64,000 nucleotides of DNA from Gadus chalcogrammus (Eukaryota > Chordata > Actinopteri > Gadiformes > Gadidae): positions 21,910,639-21,974,638 of the forward strand of contig NC_079415.1 of NCBI RefSeq assembly GCF_026213295.1, given 5' to 3'. Within the stretch, counting starts at the first letter, position 1, and each line of letters opens with the position of its first letter. This document shows, piece by piece, positions 1-52,544 of the stretch. Under the pieces are notes generated by a model. The model worked only from the letters and a program-made list of their open reading frames with translations. It was not told the DNA's origin and searched no databases. The position numbers were made by a program, and so were the translations under genes.

Positions 1-1344
1 ACGTGCCCACACATACGCGCACACTTTTGTGACCTAGTTTCCAGTCTGGAAGGGGCAGCTTTGTAGAAATGATCAATAAGGTTCTTTCTTTTCTGTGTTT
101 GAGCTGTGAAGTTCAGTAGTAGGGGAAGAAGGAGCTGGGAGATGTGATCTATGGTCCCTGTTGTATAGTGCTTTTGAAACATCAATTTCACCTTCCACCA
201 GAAGTAAACTTCAAGTGTTTGATGTTTCATATATTGGTTGTTCTGCCAATTTGGTATCTTGACATGAGTTTAATAATAGCACGGCTCACCAAAGCCATGT
301 CAGAAAAAAATAGTGATCTCCCGCTTCCCTTTGGAGTGTCTACCTGAGAGAATATTCTAGATTGTACTTCTGCTCGCTTCAACGCTTCGTCCAAGCAACA
401 TCCAGAGAGTAACACATCCTCAGCGATCGACCCAAGAAGGCGACCATAACCATAACCTTGACCCTGCTTATTCCTCAGAGTTGGAGTCCATGGCAGGGCG
501 TCTGACCTTGTGACCATGGTCACTCGTCTGTCTTGGGTCTGGCCATCTGACCCTGGCTATGACCTGGGTCACCCGGTCTGTCTTGGGTCTGGGCCTCTGT
601 TGTCATCCTTTATTACCTCCCAACTCTTTGCCTCAGAGTAGCTTCCCTAGCATATAAAACTAACTCTGAGGTATGACCGATCACACTCTTGACGCTTCAG
701 ACCAAAGCACACAGCCGTCACGGGGAGGACATTGTGTGTGGTGCTATAAATAAAGAGGTGAACCTGGCGCTCCATAGGCCCAGGGCGTTTACCCTTTCCT
801 CCTCCACTGCCAGCGACATCGCCGTCTCCTGTCTTGCCGCAGGCCTCCAGCCGACCGCAGATGGACGTTTCCACGCTCTAACCTGGGCAGGCGGATGTGT
901 TGTTGTGGTTGTTGTTTTTACTCAAGCTAACAGTACCAGCAGTAGAGTGACGATGTGCTGAGGCTGCTAACGGCTCCTCCTGTCGGCCCGTGGCTTTGTG
1001 CCGACGGCCGTCTTCCTCCGCGTGGCCCCTGAAGGAAAACACTGCATCGTTTTTATCTTTGTGTTTAATGTAGCCTTCTATTTCTTCTCTTTGATGGTGA
1101 TTCCTCTTGAAGGCTCAAGCCTCTTCCTCTATTTCTTAATTTGTGGTTTGATGATTCGGCCATTGAAGGCTTTATTCTTTTGATTCGATGTTCTCCGATG
1201 TTCTCCGGGAAATAAACCCTGCAGGAACCCTGACCGACGTATTAGGGACACACAGGACTCTGTAGACATGACCCTGACATACCAAGGTGTGTATAGGCGT
1301 GAAGCTTAACAATGGCTTCGTAAAACGTGGATAGAAAACAGGAA
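1..1344. other. mgat5 upstream intron sequence, no gene seen
   Basis: No exon, RNA gene or element with clear ends was recognised here. Short direct repeats of a GACCTTG/GTCTTGGGTCTGG phrase occur at about 503-600. By position it is intron sequence 5' of the first visible mgat5 exon. Confidence 0.5.
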
Positions 1345-1583
1345 CGCCCCCTCCTACGTAGGAAGGAGGCACATTTGAATATTAGCTTCCCCACTCCCCT
1401 CCAATCAGAGCATCCCTAAGATTTTGCGGACCAGCGGACGAGCAGCTCCGGCGGGGGGAACTCGGCGCGCTAGCCCTGCAGCTAAGCTCCGGGAGTACAA
1501 TCCCTTTCACTGGCGCCGAGCTCACCCCGCCGGAGCTGCCGCCGAAGCTTCGGCGGAAGTCGGGAGGAGGAGACATGGAGTAG
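1345..1583 (+). repeat. GC-rich dispersed repeat, arm A of a distant inverted pair
   Basis: About 240 bp starting CGCCCCCTCCTACGTAGG and ending GAGGAGACATGGAGTAG. It recurs almost unchanged as the reverse complement at 4613-4857. Both strands stay open for 60-85 codons, but the open frames are simply copied with the repeat and resemble no protein I know. Confidence 0.8.
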
Positions 1584-2772
1584 TCAGTTCATCTGGACCG
1601 AGAGTCCAAGTGATAGAGCAGAGGTTGTGTAGGGCAGAGATTTGGCAGCGTATGAATGAACTTGATCTAAAGTCGTAGCAGTTAGTCGATTACCCATTGT
1701 AAAAAGGTCTGAGATATACGCCACCTATGTGGCTGCCCCGCTCCACCTGGGTGACTTTAACTGGGCTCCTCCAAACAGGTCGCAGGGTGGTGATGTTCAA
1801 TCGGGTTTATTGTATGTATGTTTCCATGCAGGAGATCTGAGTGTGTGTGTGTACTGATGGTTTAACCTGTTCACACTCATTACTCAATGTGCAACAGGTG
1901 TGGCGAGAATACTAAACTCCAAAAGCAGAGAAAAAAAGAAGTCACTCATGTAGAACTATTGCACCGAGATAATCATTATGAAATATTTGTTCAGCTGAAA
2001 GGTTGTTGGGGCACCTCAATGTCCCCGGTCAACTGATGGCCTGGGCACTCTTTTTTTTCTCCTCCCTTCTCTCTCTGTTCCCCCTCTTCTTCGCCCCTGT
2101 CTCAGCCTCCCCACGGCCCTCCTCTTCAACGCGTGTGTCTCTTTGGTTCGCTGCCTCTGTCCCTGATGGGGAATCTTCCCCCTGACAGCTGTGAGTCTGA
2201 ATCTCACGCTGTCAGGCCCTGCTTGACGTCGTCCTCTGGGTCCCATTTTTCTCTGTACTCTCAAAAAGGCAGACGGGAAATAAATGTCCTCAGGAATCAC
2301 AACAGCAGTGGATTTATGTCCAGGCCAGCCTGGTGCGTGCTATACGACGCAGCACAATGTGCAGGAGAGCAGTGCTGGGTAATAAATGGCCTTTTGTCAG
2401 CTATTGGTTTTCTGGAGTGAGGGAAGAGGAAAAATAAGTCCTCTGTGTGAAGTACTCACTAGGGTCGATTTATCACACTGCTTTCTGCACCTCAAAATAA
2501 TCAAAAGCCCTCACGTAGCAGGAACCGCAGTGCGTGACGCACTGTTGTCCAGCGGGGCGGGAACATGGGCGCCCAGAGGAGCTGAAGAAACAGCCAGGCA
2601 TATGAGGAAGTCACCGTCAGTGCTTCTAGCGATACTCGCTGTATTGATCTTTATGGTCGGGCCGTCTTCCCCCCCTCCGTTCTCAGTGTGCCTACTCAAA
2701 TCCTTCTCCCTTCTGCCTTTGTCTCTTCTGGTCCCTCGTGTTGGTTTCTCTCTGGTTCTCGTTTTGTCTTGG

Positions 2773-3802
2773 CAGGGCTCCAGACTAACTTTTTTTACTA
2801 GGAGCACTGTGGCCCCTAACTGAAAATTTCAGGGGCGCAACCAGAAATTTGATTATAGATGCAGAAATTACAATGTTCAAATTCAGTGTCACATTTTATT
2901 GTGATTCTCATCTATCCCAACGGTTTCCAGGTTTGCGCATGCATGCGTTCGACAAGTAGTACTGAAGCGACAGTTTCACGGGATTGCGCCCGCTTGTCAG
3001 GATGCTGAGCCTCTTCTCTGGCGCTCGCCTCTCCATTGAGAATGCATTATCAGGCCTGACAAACGCCTCCCGTGTGAAAAGCCCTTTATGGAACCTGAAG
3101 CAGATTCCTGCACTGGTGAAACGACGGTGAAACGAGTCGGGTCGGACGCCTGAAAAGCGCGGGTCAGGCGTGGGTTTTGCGATTGCGAGCGAGAATTCAC
3201 TTGTGCTGGATATGTTAATCAGGAGCAGAGGAGTCAACTAAAACCGTCAACAGTGGATGATGTGCTTTTTTTGCACAACAATCTATAGCACCAAGCCAAA
3301 CACCAGATAGTGTAATTTCCATCTAATGTTTCTAATTCTCCATCGGGTGCGGGTCGGGTGTCGGTATCAATTCATAGCGGGTCTGGTCGGGCTTAGTATT
3401 GCGGGTACGGGCTGGTGCGGGGTTTGTAAAATAAGACCCGTGCAGGACTGACTTGAACTGGCACACTAGCCGAAGGTCGGAAGAACGAGTCAATAGTTTG
3501 CTTGCTCATTGTAAACGCACGTAGCAGTGAAATTTTTCTCCTTCGCACAGACGTTTACGCGCGGTCGATAATCTCTAGGACCCTCCCCCTCGACACATTA
3601 GCCACTGACATTTCATATCCTTCTTACACTCATTGGCCTGCTAAAGATTCTGGATTCATTGACGCGCCCCTTCCACGTTTAACGTGTAAAAAGAAGGGGG
3701 CAAATTTACTGGTCGCACATGCACGACCAGATGGAAAATTCGGTCGCATATCTCAAATTTTGGTCTCATAATGAGACCATTTGGTCGCAGTCTGGAGCCC
3801 TG
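2773..3802. mobile_element. hAT-type non-autonomous element (TIR CAGGGCTCCAGACT)
   Basis: A 14-bp perfect terminal inverted repeat, CAGGGCTCCAGACT, bounds 1030 bp. No transposase is recognisable inside. The flanking 8-mers (TGTCTTGG and GTTCTTCT) do not match, so the target duplication has decayed or the ends are off by some bases. Assignment to hAT rests on the CAG start. Confidence 0.65.
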
Positions 3803-4365
3803 GTTCTTCTGCTGACGTCCTCTTTATTGCAACCATTCTCCTTCTTTGCGTGTCGCTGTCAACCTCTCTTTAAAGGAGACATATTATGATGTTTTTCCCA
3901 ACAAGTAAACATAGCATTTGACTTCCAGAAAACATGTTTTTGAAGCTGTTTGCTGGAAATAGCTTTTAGGAAAATAAATATCGCTATTCCCCTCTGTTTC
4001 AGTCCCTTCAGAATGCGCTGTTTCTGGTGTCTGTAGCGTTGATGCAAATGAGCTGCTGCCCATTGACCAATGAGCTGTCAGACTGAACCACAGCATGGAG
4101 GAGCAGGGATTGTTGCCGTTTGCTGACTCCTGGAGCTCTATATCTATATAATATAATTGAACATAATAATATTATGTATGGGTACTTATATAATATGCTA
4201 TGTGCGCCTCGGATGATATTAAGAATAATAAAGACTGTCTGACGTCTCTGGTACTTCCACAAGTAAAGACTCGTTGTGGGGGATATCTCGCCCATGGTTG
4301 AGAAGAATTGGGGGGATGGAACTTTGGCATTGACTCTCTGAAGTCCATGAACCGCGACATGGAGA

Positions 4366-4614
4366 AGAAAGGGATTGTACTCCGGGAGCTGAGCTGCCGG
4401 ACTGCCTCCGAGCTCCCTGTGCCGAAGCTGCCGGACTACAGTCCGGCCGCCGTTGAAGCCATCCGGCCGCAGTCCGGCAGCTCCGGCGAGCTGAACTGGC
4501 GCCGAAGCTAGGTGGCAGCTCCAGTGGACTAGCAGCTTGGGCGGACGAGCAGCTCCGGCTGGGGTAGCTCGGCGGCAGTCCGGCAGCTCAGCTCCGAGAG
4601 TACAATCCCTTTCT
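4366..4614. repeat. Compound GC-rich palindrome
   Basis: AGAAAGGGATTGTACTCC.GGAGCTGAGCTGCCGGACTGCC near 4368 is mirrored by GGCAGTCCGGCAGCTCAGCTCC.GAGTACAATCCCTTTCT near 4576-4613. Smaller palindromes such as GCCGGACTACAGTCCGGC lie between them. Confidence 0.75.
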
Positions 4615-4857
4615 ACTCCATGTCTCCTCCTCCCGACTTCCGCCGAAGCTTCGGCGGCAGCTCCGGCGGGGTGAGCTCGGCGCCAGTGAAAGGGATTGTA
4701 CTCCCGGAGCTTAGCTGCAGGGCTAGCGCGCCGAGTTCCCCCCGCCGGAGCTGCTCGTCCGCTGGTCCGCAAAATCTTAGGGATGCTCTGATTGGAGGGG
4801 AGTGGGGAAGCTGGAGGTAATATTCAAATGTGCCTCCTTCCTACGTAGGAGGGGGCG
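4613..4857 (-). repeat. GC-rich dispersed repeat, arm B
   Basis: Reverse-complement copy of 1345-1583, with a 6-base insertion near the TTTGAATATTA segment. It lies in a larger repeat that begins near 3869 with TTTAAAGGAGACATATTATG, a start typical of TTAA-flanked fish elements. The other end of that element was not found. Confidence 0.8.
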
Positions 4858-5693
4858 CCGAAACTGACTCGCTCGTTCGGTAGCTGGAGGCGGGCTGCTT
4901 CCAGAAATGCGTATCTCACCCAAAAAATCATGTACAGACTTTTTTCAAAGTTTCTATGCGTGTCAGAGCACCATTTACCCACAACGACACCCCAAATCCC
5001 AGGAAAAGTGCTGTTTTCATAATTAATTTAATTCCTCCTGTCGTGTTGAACACACTGCTCTGTGATCCGGTTTGTTCTCCGCTCTCTGAAGTGTTGATGT
5101 CTGAGCTGTGCACCGGGGATAGCAGTTCAGCGATAGAAACTGAGCCGTTGTGTGATGATGGCTTCATATCAGGTCCTCCTGAAGTCGGCCTCAGCGACTT
5201 TACACGCCATGAAACAGGAATTTGTTACAGAAACAGTAACTTAGGATGTATCGTTGGATCGCAAAAAAACTTTTTTTTTGGGTCTGGGGGTTGGCTGTTA
5301 CTTTGGCAACAGGTGGTTCTTGGCCTCTACCTGTTCGAACAAGACAGGGAGCCACTTTGCACAACGCCCCCCTCCACCTTCTTGGCTGAAGGGATGATTC
5401 ACCTACCGCCCGCCAAGTCTGCCTCACTGAAGTCAACTTTGTTTCCCTTTTCCATCGATTATTTCGACAAACTGCTCGTCTCTGACAAACTTCTCATCAA
5501 CTGCTCCCACCCCCCATATCCTTACCCTACTCTTGTTCGGAATTGTCCAGCAAGATGTCTCCCCCCCCCCCCCTCATCCCCTGCTCTGTAATGACCATAT
5601 CCATCTATATTCACTGCCGAGTTCCCGCCTGAGTCAATAAACTATTATCTTTTCTTAACTAAATGACTACTCAGCTGAACATTTTCCCTAATT

Positions 5694-6472
5694 AGGGGTC
5701 CAAGCCAACAGGTTGGATCCCTATTGTTTTTGTAAGGATTTTTTTTATTATACTTCCTACCAAGAAAGTGGTACCACAGCCCAGACCGTAAATGGTGCCG
5801 ACATGCCAATTTCATGACTAGATCCAGGTCCGTGAAGACTATTCAGGCGACAAAATCCAGACACGCCGGTCACTAGGTGGCGCTATACCAAGGAATACGC
5901 GTTTGGGGCTATAACTCCCACACCGAACCTCCCACAGTCAAAAACTTGTACCCACATATTCACTGGAGTCTGCTGCTCCAAAAAAAACTGTTTTTTCCCT
6001 ACTCCTCCCACATTTCTTGACCAATCGACACCAAACTTTGCACACGACATCTTTAGACGCACGCGCAAAGAAATTATCGGACAATTTTTTGATCCGACCT
6101 TCGTTGACGAAACGGGAGCGTTTTGAATATTGTTTTATGAGCTAAATTAGACGTGGAAAATCAAAAATCCAGAAAAATCCAAAAGTAGACATCAGAACGA
6201 GTCCAAATTTTACAGACATGTTGGTGCTAACCTTAATGCCGTTCGATAAAAAAATCGGAAAATTTCGCCATTAGGGGGCGCCATAAACGAGGAAATTGTA
6301 TATCTTCTAAAAAATTTCGCTGCGAACTGACTTCTCGCTACTCCTACCACAGTCAAATCCTTTGTATCCACAAGTTCAGGGTAGCGTTTTGAACACATGC
6401 TTCGCGTTGTGCCGGCGAAACGCACATTTCTTGTCGCGTTGTGCCGGCGAAATGCACACTTCTTGGACCCCT
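5694..6472. mobile_element. TIR repeat (AGGGGTCCAAG ends), probable MITE
   Basis: An 11-bp inverted repeat AGGGGTCCAAG bounds 779 bp. Near its right end a 30-bp phrase (CGCGTTGTGCCGGCGAAA plus GCACA) is tandemly duplicated. No coding capacity or convincing target duplication was seen; the superfamily is unknown. Confidence 0.5.
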
Positions 6473-7096
6473 GCATAACTGCTTGCAGTTCTAGTTCCCT
6501 TTACAACACCCGGCACCCCTCTCCCACACTCACACACACGTGCATAATTCTCACTGCCATCTGCGGATCATCTGCCAGTTGGGGGACAGAATGTGAGAGT
6601 AACAGGAGGGAGGGAGGCCGCAGAGATATGTGGACATTGAGGGGGAGTGGGAGGGATAGCGAGAGTGGACAGGGTGGGCGAGAGTGTGCTCTTTTGTTCC
6701 GGATGATCATCGTCAGACCTTGCAACTTTCACCATCCAATGGTTGAACCACACATTTTTCGAACTTTGTATCGAATGTCACCAATGCAAAGAAATGTGCA
6801 GTCTAAAATAATATTGAGGATAAGGTTGTCAACATACACGCACACGCAGGCACAAACATATGCACACACATACGTATGACAGAATGTGATTACGAAGAGA
6901 TAATAGAGTAGATTAGATGGTTGGTTTGAATTGTGGGTAGAATGTTTAACCCGTATACCCTGTGATGCCGTAACACCTACGATATCAATTTAAAACGAAT
7001 TGCTTAAGGGTAAACAGTCTATTCATTTGTGGAGAGCTAATCTGCAGACGACTTAAGAACACTATGAACAAATTCCAATGATGTCATGTTCACTCT

Positions 7097-7223
<127 letters not shown>

Positions 7224-7226
7224 CAG

Positions 7227-46351
<39,125 letters not shown>

Positions 46352-46771
46352 CCCCGCCCACAGGGGGGGACACGGGAGGGGAGACACCCGCCCCAAAACC
46401 CCCGCCCCGAAAAACCCCGGCCCTTAGGGGAGAGCATGCCCTGTGAGCGGCCCCCAGCCCCGCCCCCGTCTGGGAAGATTGTTGTGGGGTTGTGTGTGTG
46501 TTGTCATTCTCACACGCACATACACAAACACACGCACATGAAGAGGAGGTGGATTTGGAGTGGGCCTAGCCTTGTGATGACAGTCGAAAGAGGAGGAGCT
46601 ACAGAGAGACGTGTAAAGCCCTATTTGACAGACGCACGCACACACACTCAAGGACGAGGAGAATCTCCCCCCCCCTCTATGAAATCAGCTGAGAGTAACC
46701 AGAGGTGTCTTCACCTCTGCCCGTCTCCACAGCAACTCGATGCGGAGAACCTGAGGCGAGCACAAGAGAAA

Positions 46772-46892
<121 letters not shown>

Positions 46893-49697
46893 CCCTCCTC
46901 TGTAGCGAAATGATTCAGACTATTTGTGGCCCTGAAGGTAGTTTTACACTGGACTGTGAGGCACAAAGGCCCTGACCTCTGACCCCACACATACACTGAC
47001 TAACATACATACACTCACAAAAAGACACATAAATAAGCGCAATTACTTCACACACAAACACCAAATGTACACACACAAAAACATAACACAGGCAAGCGAG
47101 CACACACACACACACACGGGGCAGACTGCAGGCCTTAAGATATAGTTTTACACTGTACTGACTGGCTTCTTGCCTGGCGCAAAACCAGACAAATATCGTA
47201 GATTTATTTCTTTTTTATTTGTATTATTATTATTCTGATGATTGTTATCTCTGCTTTGAATGGTTGCCAGACACATCTTCAAATCAGTCTGCTTTTTATT
47301 TTCTTCTGCTCTGCAACGGTTGTGATGTGCCAAGGAGATCGTCATTGCGAGATCGTCAGGACGTCGGCGAGGAGACCCTTGTGGGGGGGGGGGGGTAGTT
47401 TCCCGCATTATTTATATTTTCCAGTTGAACGGGCGTACCGATCACACATGATGAAAAACAGGAACTTCAGTGCGGTTGAGCGAGCGAAGCCTGTAGAGAA
47501 ACGCAATCAAATGCCTCGTTTTGGATCAAGCATTTGTTATACAACAAATTTCCTGACGTTGAACCTCCCACCGGAAGTGGGAGGGGCTTGGAGCTGCCGC
47601 TGTCATATCTGTGATTTAATGAGGGTTTATGCTACACAACCTGGACTGAACTAGGGTACCGTTTGAAAACTAGATTTGTTTCTCCGGCTGATTGATGACA
47701 TACGGACAGAGGTGTGTCTGTTTATGAATGAACTCCCACGAAAAAAAAAGGATGTGAAAAAAGTTGATAAATAAAAAAGTAGGTTTGCGTAAAATGGTGT
47801 AGAGTTCGCGTCCTGGCGCTGTTGTTGATCTTGTTTCGCTAGGTTGTCCGGAATAGTGGAACGCGCACTAATACCACCTCGACAGCTGGGGTAAAAACGA
47901 TGTGAAAACACATCGGTTTTAGATTTGCCTGCAGCCTATTCAGGAGAAGAAATATTTAAGATCAATAAAAAAAACATAGTAGTAGGTAAGCCTACCGGTC
48001 ATCAATGAAAAAATGCACTGTTAATCTATTTAGAGATTTAACAAAACGATATTAGTAACACTATATATTGTTAATATGGGTTATCAAATTATTATCCTTT
48101 ATATTTATTTTGTATACAGAACTTTATCTGTTTTTTTTATTAAAATCTGTTTTTATTTATGGGAGGGATTTCTTTTTCATTTTATTTTCTTTGTATATAT
48201 TTAATTTATGGTGAGAGGGATAGTAGAAGCGAGAGAAAGACGGTAACCAGATTTATTTGTTTTTCCATCATTACGTTTTGTTCAGGAAACACGCAGACCA
48301 GTATCTCAATGTTTGAAACTAACTTGGTCTTTCTGTTACCTTCTGTTGTCTCCGTAAGTCAGAAGTCAGCTTGAGTGGCAGCGTTGCATCATTCCAAAGT
48401 TATTTAGAAAGCGAGCAGAGGCCGTCTAGGGTTTATTGTTGTGAGATAATCCTCTTCATCGTCGTGTTCTGACCAGATCTGGAGATGTCTACACATGATG
48501 GTGATGGATGGCTATAACATGTCGGCCTACCTGAGGAATAACATGCATACCACATGTTTATGACTCAGTCGTCTCCCACCATTAAAGCCTGCGCTGCTCA
48601 CAGTAAAAGCCTGTTTCTGTGCACGTAAACACTTTGTTCACATCAAAAGAAAATGTATACAGCTCATGGACCGTTATAACCATAAAAATCATATACAAAT
48701 CACCTGTTCTGAATATGTGGGTTTGGTGGATAAATGGTTCCACTCCCTCCATGTCCATGTGCAGAACGATACCCATGTATGGCCTACTGACGGATCAACT
48801 CTGTGGTGAGGTTTGTCGTGGGTTCATCAGCCAAGTCGGTTCTTTGAACATCGTCATGTGCCTTTTATTTCCCTTTATGTTCTGCTTCAGGCTTGGCTTA
48901 GGCAGTCCCCATGTTCAGACCACAGACGCTGGGTGGACATGTGCGAGTCCCGTGGAGGGTTAGGACTTTCGTTAGAGGGAATCTGAAATAATCATGCGAT
49001 AATCATGCGTCCTATTACTATGTTGTCACTGCATATAATTAGATCTGTCAATATTCCAATCGATTGTCAATCCAGGACTTGAGGTATATTCTGTTTCCAT
49101 AGTCATAGCTATTATTATTATTGATGGTAAAGATTAATATTTCCAATAGGGCAGATATAAAGTTTTGAGCTGTGGTGCAGAAGGGCCTTGTTCACTTCTT
49201 GCTAATCGCGCTAGCCCTGTTCTGTTAAAGCATTTCATTATTTTCTGTATCAATGTTGTTGGTTTTATTATCGGTGGGTATTCAGTATACAGTTCTTCGG
49301 TGTATAACTTGGCAAAACATAAAACTTTATTCACTATTTCTCTTTCTTTGTTTTTTCATTTAGTTTACCGAATTAATCCTCTTTGGGGGTAAAAAACAGT
49401 TGACCAATAATCAATAACTATGACCCGTCTGTAGAAGCCGGGGTCCTCGCAAAAGTCCGGCAAGGTTGAGAATATGTTGCGGAAAATTTAATAACGAAAT
49501 GACAACTTTTTTCTTTCTTTTCTTTTTGTTTTCACAGTCCTTGACAAACAAGAGAGATATAACTTTATTTTTAAATAAAGTTTTTTTTTTCTGTGACAAC
49601 AGTCTCTGTATTAATTTCGACTCTACAGCTGAATAACATCACAGGAATACAGTATTTACACAATCACACGAAAGCTACCATCATGAGGACCGTGTGT

Positions 49698-49719
49698 GTG
49701 TAAGCTAACCTGTGTTACA

Positions 49720-49771
<52 letters not shown>

Positions 49772-49990
49772 GCTAGCCTGCCTGTGTTTCAGTGTGTGGG
49801 TGTGTGCGTAAGCTAGTCTGTGTTTTAATGTGTGCTTGCATGTTAGCTGGCCTGTGTTTTAATGTGTGTGTGTGTGTGTGTGTGTGTGTATTTGTGTAAG
49901 CTAGCCTGACTGTGGGTGTAAGCTAGCCAGTGTTTTAATGTGCGTGCATGTTAGCTTGCCTGTGTTTTTGTGTGTGTGTGTGTGTGTGTG
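49698..49990 (+). repeat. GT-bearing minisatellite
   Basis: About seven degenerate units of GTAAGCTAGCCTGTGTTTTA plus ATGTGTGTG; the GT part has grown separately in several units (49721-49769, 49864-49888, 49968-49989). Confidence 0.85.
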
Positions 49991-51915
49991 GCGCACAAAC
50001 AATGAAACGGCATTATTTTCTACCTCGCATGTGGACTGGTGCGCTGGTTGCATGCTAGAGATGTCGTGTGTTTGGTGAACAGAAGTGAGGCACACCTTCA
50101 CCCGAAGTACCCATTTTTCTTTTTTACACCCTTGAAGTATCAATTAGCAAACCATCTTCAACCTCTCACAAAACTAAGGCACACACACGCATTCACACAC
50201 AAAATTGCCATTAAAAAAAACTGACATTTTGCAATACAGTATATGCACATTCAAATTGTCATGAATATAGAAGCACAGACCTTCCGAAATATACATTCAC
50301 AGTCTTTCTAGGAAGAATGAATGCGTACGCTCGCCTTCAGCTCTCACTTTGAACGCATTTCAGCTTCAAATGTTCATAACATGATTAAGTCTTACATATT
50401 GTAGAAATATGAAAATGTATAGATTCATGTGCTGCCGTGGCGATACAGCTAAGGCTCGGACCACTGAGATGGGGTTGGTGTGCTACTTAGGTTGATGAAT
50501 ATTTTAGTGTGTGCTCAGAGATGGAGCATGCAAAGTCACAGACGTGATATTCCTCGATGAGTCATTGTAGAGTTCATCGTGGTGAGCCGGTGTCCTTGTG
50601 AGGTAAAGGCAAGCTAACCCAAACATACATTAAATCCTGTTCTCAGCGTGAAGATTAAATAAAAGTATCTTACATCCTGTGCTTATTCAGTTTCCCCTGT
50701 AAACTAGTCGGAAAACCCTATCTAAACGAACCAAACTAACTAGTGACTCATGAGATTAAATATATGTGCTTATATTCTAATAAAATAAATATGTATATTT
50801 ATAGTTTGTGTAATGGGGCCAGTTTGAATTAATTACAGCATGTGGGCTCCCTCTACTGTTGTGCTACTTAAACAGCTGGGTGCTGCCTTATACGGAGAAC
50901 GACGTCTCTGTGAAATGGGCGGGATAATGCGACCTCTTGGATTCTGAGGCAGCCATTTGATTGGCTGAAAGTGCCTGCTCAGCAAACAGAGACCCTGAGC
51001 ATTTTTTTGTGGAATCTCCATGCTTAAGCGGGATTGCGTTAGTTAATTTTGCTGTCCGATCGAGCGACTCGAAACTCTGATTTCATTTTTTTCCCTTCAC
51101 TTTTCAGATATTGCAGCTGAAAGATTGACCACTTATCCTGAATTTCCCTCACAGGATTAATACAATTGTATCTTATCTTAACATGTCCTGAGCCTGCGTC
51201 TTCCTGGGTTATCGGAGTCATCAACCATATTATATACCTTTAATTACAGTTTGGTTTTATCTTAACAGATTTAATACCATTGATAGTTGGCAACAGGCGG
51301 AAAAAAAAGGCCTTCCTCCAAAACCTCCCAACACAGGGCTCCGAAGGAGGGTTCAACAACATATTGTGCTTTGCTCCATTTAATTGTGGCCTTAAAAAAA
51401 TATATAATTAAACCAGCTACAACTAGGAAACCAGGTCTCCACAACACAACTCCTAGTACTAAACCATTATCAAATCATAATAAAAAACCTTTCAGTTTGT
51501 TCAAATCACCCCACACCATTCGGTCAGCTTCAGTTTGCTTTGTGCATCGGTCCCGATGTGTGAAAAAGGTCTATATTATCACTAATTATTTCCGTTTCAT
51601 GAATTAGTGAATCTTGTCGGCGGTCCGACGCAGCAGCCCTCAGACTGCGCCGGTCCGCTGTATCACAAGAAAACACAAAACATGATCAAACAGACTCTAA
51701 GGGTGGTGGTGTGTGTGTGTGTGTGTGTGTGGGGGGGGGGGGGCTGTGTAGTGACATGCGGAAACACTCAAATCCGTCTGCTTGGCCGTGGAGACGCAGC
51801 AAATGTCCTTCCTCGAAGGGTGGGGTTGTGGCCATTGGGGGACCACACCCACCAAGCCGGCCTTCGGATGTTGTCAGCCCCTCCTCCCCCTCTCTGTACC
51901 CCCCCCGGGTTGGGG

Positions 51916-51976
51916 TCACTCGAAGCGTTCGTAGTTCCTGGTCTGTCTCATGCGCGGCACCATGTCCAGAAGGAGT
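51916..51976 (-). CDS. tmem163: tmem163 last coding exon with stop
   Basis: On the minus strand, acceptor TTTCAG is followed by one base that completes a lysine codon, then LLLDMVPRMRQTRNYERFE and TGA (51918-51916). Mammalian TMEM163 ends LLIDMVPRVRQTRHYEMFE, so identity and length agree. The exon carries the cytosolic tail after the last membrane segment. Confidence 0.94.
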
Positions 51977-52242
51977 CTGAAACGGAACAGAATGCTGACC
52001 ACACCTCAAAAACATCTTGTCTTTAATTTGGTAATCTCATCATGTCATGTTTAATACAGACACAAGTGCATTTTTTCATTATTTTTTCAATTTCTATTGT
52101 TATTTTCCGTGGCCTTTCTGTTATGACACTGATCCCGCAAATCAAACAACAATCGAATCAATAATAATTATGATGCTAGTTTGACATCAAACGTAACATT
52201 CAGCCTCTCTGAACAAGGAACAGAAGAAAGAGGAAGGCTCAC

Positions 52243-52384
52243 TTCACGCCGTAGGCCAGGATGATGAGTCCCATGAGGACCCCAATGGCCCCGTCCAGGT
52301 ACCACACGGTGGGCTGGTGCTTAAACACCTCTGCGCTCAGCAGGATGGAAAACCCCATCACCCCGCCCACCAGGGAGTTGAACC
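52243..52384 (-). CDS. tmem163: tmem163 penultimate coding exon
   Basis: Minus strand: acceptor TTTCAG, then GG completing glycine, then FNSLVGGVMGFSILLSAEVF, KHQPTVWYLDGAIGVLMGLI and ILAYGV, plus two bases of a lysine codon before GTGAGC. It encodes two hydrophobic membrane segments, with the D-G pair of the metal-transport fold between them. Confidence 0.95.
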
Positions 52385-52417
52385 CTGAAACAAACGCACC
52401 CGTTTTTGATCAGGGTG

Positions 52418-52420
<3 letters not shown>

Positions 52421-52461
<41 letters not shown>
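52421..52461 (+). repeat. (TG)n in tmem163 intron
   Basis: About 20 TG units in the 148-bp intron between the two tmem163 exons. Confidence 0.95.
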
Positions 52462-52464
<3 letters not shown>

Positions 52465-52479
52465 AGTGTGAGTGAATGT

Positions 52480-52544
52480 GTGTCCTACCATCAGTGATCA
52501 TGACTGTGTGTGTGTGTGCATGCGTGTCCTACCATCAGTGATCA
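52480..52544 (-). repeat. Duplicated tmem163 splice donor
   Basis: The 21-bp string spanning the exon end and donor occurs at 52524-52544 (true junction) and again at 52480-52500, a 44-bp period. Both copies contain ATCACTGATG|GTAGGAC on the minus strand. Confidence 0.93.

Noticed and set aside
227..523. Minus-strand open frame of 98 codons near the window start
   Set aside because: No homology, and no splice-consistent link to mgat5 or another gene.
4008..4772. Open frame of 254 codons on the minus strand
   Set aside because: Its first third is the duplicated GC-rich repeat also found at 1424-1583; the rest has no recognisable domain. Treated as repeat, not gene.
47700..47980. AATAAA-like motifs as the mgat5 poly-A signal
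   Set aside because: Several equally good A-rich candidates exist and no downstream GU-rich element singles one out.
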